NCBI GenBank assembly: GCA_028707745.1 | Contig: JAQWAJ010000176.1 | Span: 1 to 5,066 of the forward strand | Source: Bacteroidales bacterium | GTDB taxonomy: Bacteria; Bacteroidota; Bacteroidia; Bacteroidales; UBA12481 | Reading direction: 5' to 3' | DNA: 5,066 bases | In this document: one piece after another, positions 1-5,066 of the stretch | Layout: each line of letters opens with the position of its first letter | Numbering within the stretch: position 1 is the stretch's first letter | Made by a program: the position numbers and the translations under genes | The notes under the pieces: generated by a model | What the model saw: only the letters and a program-made list of their open reading frames with translations | Told to the model about the DNA's origin: nothing | The model's database searches: none

Positions 1-1254
1 CATATCATTTTCGGTATCAAAAGGATAGACGGTGTCAATATGACCTTTCCCAATGTTCTGTGCAAATTCAGCGATGGCCTTGAACCGGTCCTGTATACGG
101 TTCACCGACCCGCCCATAATTCCCAATTCGTGCCTAGAATGCGATTCCAGTTTCTGAATGTTACCGAAATGGCCCTGCGACAGGGAGTCCAGTGCATTGG
201 TCGTTTGTTTGACCGGCTTTATCATCGGAGTTATCAGAAAATAAACCAGAATGCCCATAAATACCATACCAAGCAGTCCGATAAACAGGGATACTTTGAA
301 TATGGTATTTGCATCCTTCAGCACTTCCGCAACCGGTGTAACGATACACACGGCCCACGTTTTATCAGATGTACCGATTCTGACCGGGTTAAAGCTGAAA
401 TAATAGTCCAAGCCATCCGGAAAAATGGTTAAGTTGCTGAATTTATCTCCTTTAACAATCTGATCGAGTATACGCTGGGTGCTTTCCCCGAAAATGTTAC
501 TGTCTGCCAGATTTTTACCGATAGTATCGTTCCCTGATGATGCAACCAGGGTCCCATTGCTTGAAATCAGTAATGTTTTGAGACCGGGTTGTGTTGTTTT
601 TTGCTTGATAATCGTTTCGAAATCACGAACACTGAAATCGATGCCGGCCAGTCCGATTACCTTATCTTTATGAATGATGGGAACTCCCAGAGTAGTTTCT
701 AGGATTTGATCCAGCTTGAGGCCATAATCTTTTGGCTTGTATAAATAGGGGTCCATCAGCGTTTCACAACGGGATTTTTTAATGTCGAGATATTGAGGGG
801 ATTCTGGCTGGTTATTCATACCGCGGTACTCATATCTCTGTTCAAGGGTGCCGCTCAGGCGGTCAACAATCCAGGTTTTTCGTCCGCTTGTGTTTTGATA
901 GGCCGGATCGAGAGCGCTTAGTTCGAAACTGATCCAGTAAGCGAGAAAATGAGGATTATCCTGCATCGATTTAGTCAGAACCGGAAAGAGTCGTGAATCG
1001 ATATCTGCCGGAGTTAAAGATTGGTAAGCTTCGTAAACAGTCGACAGTGATCTTACCCGACCCAGATCAATGTTGAGCTGCCCGGAAATTTCAGACGAGA
1101 TTTTCCCGCAGGTGTTATCGATCAGATCAAATGCGTTTTTCTTGTCTGTCCGACGGTTATGAATGGAAAAATACCCCACCATAATGGTTGTGATGATCAC
1201 AACCGCGACAATAATACTAGCTGTTAAACGGAACCTGATGCCAACCTTAATCAT
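1..1254 (-). CDS. Cache/HAMP transmembrane sensor protein, N-terminal part (output domain off the left edge)
   Basis: This reading frame is open for 418 codons from the ATG at 1254 to the window edge with no stop, so it is partial. Visible order: a short basic N-terminus (MIKVGIRFR); TM1 at about residues 9-29; a periplasmic region at about 32-312 that reads as a double Cache (dCache_1-like) domain, with the membrane-proximal marks VPIIHKDKVIGLAGIDFSV (191-209) and LLISSNGTLVASS (228-240); TM2 at about 318-342; and a HAMP domain at about 343-395, with the Pro-x-x-x-Pro start (TPMIKPV) and HELGIMGGSVNRI (375-387). A further HAMP-like stretch follows (IAEFAQNIGKGHID, 394-407). Such proteins sit in the inner membrane and bind small ligands outside it. 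In this architecture the missing C-terminus could be a chemoreceptor signalling domain, a histidine kinase, a GAF-containing module or a SpoIIE phosphatase; nothing here decides which. I see no clear amino-acid-binding dCache motif. Sensor assignment is firm, output unknown. Confidence 0.85.
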   Translation of the reverse strand, partial: MIKVGIRFRLTASIIVAVVIITTIMVGYFSIHNRRTDKKNAFDLIDNTCGKISSEISGQLNIDLGRVRSLSTVYEAYQSLTPADIDSRLFPVLTKSMQDNPHFLAYWISFELSALDPAYQNTSGRKTWIVDRLSGTLEQRYEYRGMNNQPESPQYLDIKKSRCETLMDPYLYKPKDYGLKLDQILETTLGVPIIHKDKVIGLAGIDFSVRDFETIIKQKTTQPGLKTLLISSNGTLVASSGNDTIGKNLADSNIFGESTQRILDQIVKGDKFSNLTIFPDGLDYYFSFNPVRIGTSDKTWAVCIVTPVAEVLKDANTIFKVSLFIGLLGMVFMGILVYFLITPMIKPVKQTTNALDSLSQGHFGNIQKLESHSRHELGIMGGSVNRIQDRFKAIAEFAQNIGKGHIDTVYPFDTENDM

Positions 1255-1271
1255 GATGAACTGTTTTGGGA

Positions 1272-1280
1272 CAAAAAGTA
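1272..1280 (-). promoter_or_regulatory. Candidate promoter -7 box of the sensor gene (imperfect)
   Basis: Read on the minus strand this is TACTTTTTG, one base longer between TA and TTTG than the Bacteroidota consensus TAnnTTTG. It lies 17 bases upstream of the sensor ATG and directly after the terminator of the protease gene. No TTG-type -33 element is visible at the expected distance, because that space is taken up by the terminator stem. It is listed because the terminator implies the sensor needs its own promoter. Weak support. Confidence 0.25.
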
Positions 1281-1318
1281 CGAAAAAATAGAAGCCGGAT
1301 GTACAGCATCCGGCTTCT
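1281..1318 (-). terminator. Rho-independent terminator downstream of the tricorn protease
   Basis: Positions 1290-1301 and 1307-1318 form a perfect 12-bp inverted repeat (core GAAGCCGGATG / CATCCGGCTTC) around a 5-base loop, TACAG. On the minus strand the stem is followed by TATTTTTTCG (1290-1281), a good U-tract. The stem begins 18 bases after the protease stop codon (1337-1339). On the plus strand only TTTT follows the stem, and no plus-strand gene ends here, so the functional direction is minus. It separates the protease transcript from the sensor gene that starts at 1254. Confidence 0.9.
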
Positions 1319-1336
1319 TTTAGACAAATATCAGGG

Positions 1337-4300
1337 TTAATTGCTTTTATTCGGGAATGCCGGAATCGGAGGAACCGTTTTCTTGTAGGCTTTAACCTCT
1401 TGTTTAATCAGCTCAATAGCTTTGTCGAGCTGCCGGTCAATGCCTTTGAATTCCTCATGTGGGTCATTGTCAATCACCACATCAGGATCAACTCCGTGGC
1501 CCTCAATGATGAAACCGGAACCGTCAGCTGCATAAGGTGCATATGAAGGCGTTACGATGGATCCACCGTCGATGCACGGAATGGTTCCGCTGTACCCAAC
1601 TACACCGCCCCAGGTTCTGACACCGACCAGTTTACCAATTTTCTGTGTTTTAAAGCGATAGGGGAACAGATCTCCGTCTGATGCCGAATAGCGGTCTATC
1701 AGGGCAATTTTTGGCCCTGTAAGTGTACCGCCCGGATTGACCGAACCCTTTTTCTGATTGGCTGACATGGTTGCGTAAGTAATTTCTCTTTGTAATTTCT
1801 CAATAATCATGGGTGAAACGTTTCCGCCACCATTGCCACGATCATCGATAATGAGTCCTTTTTTGGTCAGCTGCGGATAATAATGTTTGATGAACTCATT
1901 TAAACCAGCTGAGCTCATGTCGGGGACATGAATGTAACCCACCTCGCCATTGGTGGCATCGCTGACTTTCTTGATGTTGCCCTGTACCCAGTCGTAGTAA
2001 ACCAAAGATGACTCATCGGAAATGGTTTTTACCAGTGCTGTTTTGGCATTGGAACCATCTGCTTTTTCAGATACCGAAAGCTCAATAAGTTGATTGGCTT
2101 TACCAATCAGCAACGAGTAGATGTCGTTAATATCACTGACCGGCTGGCCATCGATTTTTGTGATAAAATCACCAACCTTGATCGATAATCCTGGTTCAGT
2201 AAGCGGAGATCTCAGATCATCCGACCAGTTGGCTCCCTCCATGATTTTATCGATCCTGAAATTTCCGGATTCGGCTTTGCTTAATGAAGCTCCGAGAAGT
2301 CCCATCGAAACTCTTTCGGGCATCGGGCGTTCACCATTGTTGACATACGCATGGCCCACGTTGAGTTCACCGATCATCTCACCCAGCAAATAGGACAGAT
2401 CAGAACGATGATGAACATATTTAACCAGCGGATAGTATTTGTCATGAATGGCTTTCCAGTTCACCCCGTGCATGTTTCTATCATAGAAGAAGTCACGCAT
2501 GTGGCGCCAGGTTTCATTATATATCTGGTTCCATTCCTCTTGTTTGTCAACCATAACCTTCATTCCCGAAAGGTTGACCGGATCTTCAATAGAGGCTTTG
2601 CCGGTTGGCAAATCAACGACTCCGATTTTGCCACCCTGTCTCAATAACATCTTTTTGCCATTTGAACTCAATGAAAATCCGATGTTCTGGCCAAGTTCAG
2701 TTTCTTTCTGCTTGTTCAGGTCATAAACCATGAATTTGCCACCTCGTGAGGATGATGAGCTGAACTGGTAGTAAATACGATCATTGACTACTTCGAGATT
2801 ATAATAATTCCCTGCCGGGCCCGGTATTTCAAGAATGCGGTCCTTGATTCCTGTGGGATCAATTGACGGAGCCGCCTTTTTTTCCGCTTTATCCGGTTTG
2901 CCCGACTTATCGGTTTTGTCAGCTTTAGCTGCTTTTGCAGTATCGCTGATGACGGTTACCTCATCATCTTTAGGGGTGAAGGGAGACAGTGTTTCAGGAT
3001 TCAGGGTAGTCAGATAGATCTTGTTCATATCCTGATAACTCGTGCTGAACTCGGTTGAAGAGTAGGTTGGATTAAAGGTGCGAGCCGATACGAATGCCAG
3101 GTACTTGCCATCGAGACTGAAAACAGGGTTGCCTGAATCGTACCACCCATCGGTGACGTCGTAAATTTTTCCTGTCTCAAAATTGTACAGGCGGATAATA
3201 CTCATTCCTTCTTCAGGAATCGTGTAAGCAATCCATTTACTATCGGGAGACCACGAAAAATCTCCGATCGGACCGAAATCAGATTCCAGAATTTTGGATT
3301 TTTTACCGGATTCTACATCCAGTAGCCAAAGTTTGAATTTCTTATCGTAATAAAGAATGGATTTGCTGTCAGGAGACCAGCTGAAGTCGAAAATGTAAGC
3401 ATCACTGTTTTTAGTGACCTGTTTGGCATTTTCCAGGGATTTGGGATCTGACAGATGAATTTCAAATTCGCCGGATTTATCCGAGAGATAAGCGATCCAT
3501 TTTCCATCAGGCGACCATGAGGCGTTGCGTTCGTGCACACCCGATGAATTGGTCAGGTTTCTGGTAATGCCTTGCTTTACCGGCGTGTTGAATATTTCAC
3601 CTCTTGACGAAAGAATCAATCTTTCTCCATTAGGCGACATATCGGTTGCCCTGATATTCATTGAAACATCTTTCCATTCCTTCCGGTCATAGAGAAAGTC
3701 ATTCTCGATGGAGATCACCAGCTTGGCCAATTTGTTGTCAGCCAGGTTGAAAGTATATAAAACACCCCCGTTCTCAAAAATGATTTTTTTGTCTCCGAGG
3801 GATGGGAATTTAATATCATATTCCTTAAAATCAGTAACCTTAGCCGTATTTTTGGTGGTGAGATCATAGCAAAACAGGTTCATGATCCGGTCACGATCTG
3901 ATAGGTAAAAGATTTTATTCCCGCTCCACATGGGGAATCTGTCCTGGGCATTGTTGCTGGTGATATTTTCTGATTTCTCGGTGGTGAAATCATAGATCCA
4001 AACATCGTCGGCCATACCGCCCTGGTAATATTTCCAGGTACGGAATTCCCGGAAAACCCGGTTGAATGCCAATTTCTTGCCGTCAGGTGAGTAACTGTTG
4101 GAGCCGGCCACCGAGAAAGGCAATTGTTCAGAGATTCCGCCATTGACCGGGACCTTAAACAGCTGGCCTTTGAAATCGTTAAAGGACAGTTTTCTGGAGC
4201 GGTAGATGATGTACTTGCCATCCGGGGTCCAACCCATCACAATATTGTTTGGTCCCATGCGGTCACCAACGTCATCGCGTCCCAGTGTGGCGGTAAAGGT

Positions 4301-4606
4301 GATCCGTTTGGGTGTTCCTCCCTCGGCAGGTATGGTAAATACTTCTGTGTTACCATCATACTGACCGGTAAAGGCAATGGTTTTTCCATCCGGCGAAAAT
4401 TTGGCAAACATCTCATATCCGGGATGAGATGTCAGGCGGCGGGCTATGCCACCTGTCTCGGCTGTGGTGTACAGGTCGCCTGCGTAGGTGAATACCACCT
4501 GATTTTGGTGGATGGCAGGAAACCGCAGAAGTTTAGTTTCTTCCTGAGCGCTGAGGATTCCAACGGAACACATCAGGATCAGAATGAGTGCGAATGGTCT
4601 TTTCAT
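1337..4606 (-). CDS. Secreted tricorn protease homologue (S41 family peptidase with beta-propellers and PDZ)
   Basis: Complete, 1089 residues, close to the 1071 of Thermoplasma tricorn. A type I signal peptide (MKRPFALILI..., probable cleavage after SA at 20) implies export. Order: six-bladed propeller about 25-305 and seven-bladed propeller about 306-670, marked by SPDGK-type blade motifs near 71, 127, 173, 324, 365, 411, 453 and 497; a Lys/Asp-rich insert at 556-583; helical C1 about 686-755; PDZ about 762-850; catalytic C2 about 860-1070. By motif and spacing with tricorn, the catalytic residues are His752 (NVGHAYV), nucleophile Ser976 followed by Asp977 (YSASDGDLF), Glu1035 (IEGHGVDPD) and the oxyanion-loop glycines of RGNGGGN (923-929). 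Tricorn's Ser745 is replaced by Gly751. The family cleaves peptides drawn in through the propellers; in tricorn these are proteasome products, but an exported bacterial form more likely degrades extracytoplasmic peptides. The start is supported by the signal peptide directly after it. Transcribed alone: promoter candidate upstream, terminator downstream. Confidence 0.95.
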   Translation of the reverse strand: MKRPFALILILMCSVGILSAQEETKLLRFPAIHQNQVVFTYAGDLYTTAETGGIARRLTSHPGYEMFAKFSPDGKTIAFTGQYDGNTEVFTIPAEGGTPKRITFTATLGRDDVGDRMGPNNIVMGWTPDGKYIIYRSRKLSFNDFKGQLFKVPVNGGISEQLPFSVAGSNSYSPDGKKLAFNRVFREFRTWKYYQGGMADDVWIYDFTTEKSENITSNNAQDRFPMWSGNKIFYLSDRDRIMNLFCYDLTTKNTAKVTDFKEYDIKFPSLGDKKIIFENGGVLYTFNLADNKLAKLVISIENDFLYDRKEWKDVSMNIRATDMSPNGERLILSSRGEIFNTPVKQGITRNLTNSSGVHERNASWSPDGKWIAYLSDKSGEFEIHLSDPKSLENAKQVTKNSDAYIFDFSWSPDSKSILYYDKKFKLWLLDVESGKKSKILESDFGPIGDFSWSPDSKWIAYTIPEEGMSIIRLYNFETGKIYDVTDGWYDSGNPVFSLDGKYLAFVSARTFNPTYSSTEFSTSYQDMNKIYLTTLNPETLSPFTPKDDEVTVISDTAKAAKADKTDKSGKPDKAEKKAAPSIDPTGIKDRILEIPGPAGNYYNLEVVNDRIYYQFSSSSSRGGKFMVYDLNKQKETELGQNIGFSLSSNGKKMLLRQGGKIGVVDLPTGKASIEDPVNLSGMKVMVDKQEEWNQIYNETWRHMRDFFYDRNMHGVNWKAIHDKYYPLVKYVHHRSDLSYLLGEMIGELNVGHAYVNNGERPMPERVSMGLLGASLSKAESGNFRIDKIMEGANWSDDLRSPLTEPGLSIKVGDFITKIDGQPVSDINDIYSLLIGKANQLIELSVSEKADGSNAKTALVKTISDESSLVYYDWVQGNIKKVSDATNGEVGYIHVPDMSSAGLNEFIKHYYPQLTKKGLIIDDRGNGGGNVSPMIIEKLQREITYATMSANQKKGSVNPGGTLTGPKIALIDRYSASDGDLFPYRFKTQKIGKLVGVRTWGGVVGYSGTIPCIDGGSIVTPSYAPYAADGSGFIIEGHGVDPDVVIDNDPHEEFKGIDRQLDKAIELIKQEVKAYKKTVPPIPAFPNKSN
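2879..2923 (-). repeat. Tripeptide-repeat (xDK) linker inside the protease gene
   Basis: On the minus strand this encodes ADK-TDK-SGK-PDK-AEK (residues 562-576), five degenerate copies of a three-residue, nine-base unit. It lies inside a longer Lys/Ala/Asp-rich stretch (about 556-583). It interrupts the second propeller between the blade with FSLDGKYLAF (496-505) and the strand region after ILEIPGPAG (591-599). Charged low-complexity inserts here are probably disordered surface loops. A seven-T run (2877-2883 on the plus strand) falls at its end, but the frame is intact through it. Confidence 0.7.
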
Positions 4607-4637
4607 ATTTTAAGTATTAGTAAATCAATAGGATATT

Positions 4638-4645
4638 CAAAAGTA
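4638..4645 (-). promoter_or_regulatory. Bacteroidota -7 promoter box for the protease gene
   Basis: The minus strand reads TACTTTTG, an exact match to the -7 consensus TAnnTTTG used by the Bacteroidota primary sigma factor. It would start transcription roughly 25 bases upstream of the ATG at 4606. No clean TTG element lies 19-21 bases further upstream; the nearest is TTTA, 23 bases away, so the -33 part is poor. The leader (ending TACTTAAAAT before ATG) has no Shine-Dalgarno motif, as is usual in the phylum. Confidence 0.55.
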
Positions 4646-4802
4646 ATATTTTCTTGTTCCGGAATTTGTAAAGCCTTAAAAGTAGAGAATTTGTCAAAGC
4701 CAGGGAAATGCTAAAATTCAATTTTAATCGGGTCAATTAATAGGCTGTAAAGCAGTTTAATAAAAACATGAATCCTGATAAAAATCATGCGTTATAAATC
4801 GG

Positions 4803-4829
4803 TTTGATCCATTTTAGGAAGTACTTTTG
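4803..4829 (+). promoter_or_regulatory. Bacteroidota promoter for the methylmalonyl-CoA epimerase gene
   Basis: TACTTTTG at 4822-4829 exactly matches the -7 consensus TAnnTTTG. A TTTG at 4803-4806 could be the -33 element, but the 15-base gap is shorter than the usual 19 or so. Transcription would begin near 4836, giving a leader of about 20 bases before the ATG at 4857. That placement also argues against the upstream TTG at 4827 as a start codon, because it lies within the promoter box. Confidence 0.55.
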
Positions 4830-4856
4830 TTCCAAATCCATAAACAGGTAATTTGT

Positions 4857-5063
4857 ATGAAAATCGAACGAATTGAACACATTGGGATAGCAGTCAGCAA
4901 TCTCGATGAAGCTATCCGTTTTTATGAGCAGGTTCTGGGTCTGTCTTGCTATGCCATTGAGGAAGTGGTTGATCAGAAGGTGAAAACAGCTTTTTTTAAA
5001 GTTGGGGAGACCAAAATCGAGTTGCTGGAATCGACCGATCCTGAAGGTTCGATCGGTAAGTAG
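4857..5063 (+). CDS. mce: Methylmalonyl-CoA epimerase, N-terminal half (ends in TAG near window edge)
   Basis: The 68 visible residues are the first module of a vicinal-oxygen-chelate fold protein: ERIEHIGIAVSNLDEAIRFY (4-23), YEQVLGL (23-29), then KTAFFKVGETKIELLES and DPEGSIGK. These are characteristic of methylmalonyl-CoA epimerase, which interconverts the (R) and (S) forms of methylmalonyl-CoA in the cytoplasm, linking propionyl-CoA and succinyl-CoA. Metal ligands expected in this half are His8 and Glu55, the latter in the place of Gln65 in the Propionibacterium enzyme. The family is about 130-150 residues; the second half, with the other His and Glu ligands, is absent. The frame stops at TAG (5061-5063), exactly where relatives continue GK-F-(I/L)-E-K, and ATC (Ile) follows. 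This is either a true nonsense mutation or, more likely, an artefact of the sequence end. ATG 4857 is chosen because family homology begins there; an in-frame TTG at 4827 would add ten non-homologous residues. Confidence 0.88.
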   Translation: MKIERIEHIGIAVSNLDEAIRFYEQVLGLSCYAIEEVVDQKVKTAFFKVGETKIELLESTDPEGSIGK

Positions 5064-5066
5064 ATC

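Larger units (their letters stand above)
4607..4856. other. Divergent intergenic region between protease and epimerase
   Basis: This 250-base A/T-rich spacer separates two genes transcribed outward. It holds one promoter candidate near each gene, at 4638-4645 and 4803-4829. The roughly 155 bases between them contain no believable reading frame, no strong hairpin with a T-tract, and no operator-like dyad longer than five base pairs (the best are CATGA/TCATG at 4767-4789 and a TTAAT/ATTAA pair near 4724-4740). A shared regulator site is possible but not visible. Confidence 0.7.

Noticed and set aside
40..673. Plus-strand open frames at 40-432 and 479-673, and a minus-strand one at 161-358
   Set aside because: They overlap the continuous Cache/TM2/HAMP frame on the minus strand, which shows clear domain structure; the short frames show none.
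1814..1816. Ser931 in GGGNVSP as the protease nucleophile
   Set aside because: The spacing is wrong: tricorn Ser965 and Glu1023 are 58 residues apart, which fits Ser976-Glu1035 (59) and not Ser931-Glu1035 (104). In S41 enzymes the nucleophile lies in the SAS motif, here YSASDGD. The GGG loop fits the oxyanion region.
2121..3017. Several plus-strand open frames of 60-98 codons inside the protease gene
   Set aside because: They are antisense shadows of a strongly conserved coding sequence. Their compositions are atypical and no family motif is visible.
4546..4606. Lipoprotein signal (Cys13) in the protease leader
   Set aside because: The residues before the Cys are ILM, which does not fit a lipobox (small residue at -1). 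The Cys lies within the hydrophobic core, and SA-Q at 19-21 is a good type I site.
4124..4714. A 196-codon plus-strand open frame overlapping the start of the protease gene
   Set aside because: Most of it is antisense to the conserved propeller and signal peptide of the protease. Its translation has no recognisable domain and runs through the minus-strand promoter region.
4827..4856. TTG at 4827 as the epimerase start codon
   Set aside because: It lies inside the TACTTTTG promoter box and would add ten residues unlike the family N-terminus; ATG 4857 begins at the conserved KIERIEHIGIAV.
5034..5057. Inverted repeat ACCGATC / GATCGGT with a 10-base loop near the right end
   Set aside because: It lies within conserved epimerase codons (TDPEGSIG), is only 7 bp and has no T-tract, so it is probably coincidental.
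1..5066. Search for tRNA or rRNA genes, CRISPR arrays, insertion sequences, attachment sites and riboswitches
   Set aside because: No direct-repeat arrays, transposase motifs, cloverleaf candidates or long structured leaders are visible. Nearly all the window is coding, and the two intergenic gaps are 82 and 250 bases.

Overview
The window looks like a fragment of a Bacteroidota chromosome, plausibly from an anaerobic or environmental lineage. Three things point there: a secreted tricorn-type S41 protease of the kind common in that phylum, two upstream TACTTTTG boxes matching the Bacteroidota -7 consensus TAnnTTTG, and A/T-rich start regions without a clear Shine-Dalgarno sequence. Species cannot be named from this sequence. 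Both ends cut through genes, so this may be a complete short contig.

Layout. (1) Positions 1-1254, minus strand: the N-terminal 418 residues of a membrane sensor, with TM1, a large periplasmic double-Cache domain, TM2 and HAMP. Its output domain lies beyond the left edge. (2) Positions 1281-1318: a strong intrinsic terminator for the next gene, read on the minus strand. (3) Positions 1337-4606, minus strand: a complete 1089-residue tricorn protease homologue with signal peptide, two beta-propellers, a Lys/Asp-rich linker, helical C1, PDZ and an S41 catalytic domain. (4) Positions 4607-4856: a divergent intergenic region with one promoter candidate facing each way. (5) Positions 4857-5063, plus strand: the first half of methylmalonyl-CoA epimerase, ending in an in-frame TAG three bases before the window edge.

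How the genes relate. The protease and the sensor share a strand, but the hairpin between them argues for separate transcription. The protease probably trims peptides outside the cytoplasm. The sensor would report a small extracellular ligand. The epimerase belongs to propionate/methylmalonyl-CoA/succinate metabolism and is transcribed away from the other two. Nothing ties the three into one pathway. I see no mobile element, CRISPR array, RNA gene or defence system, and no convincing undescribed system. The points most worth checking are the abrupt end of the epimerase, which may be a sequencing-adapter remnant, and the active-site substitutions in the protease.
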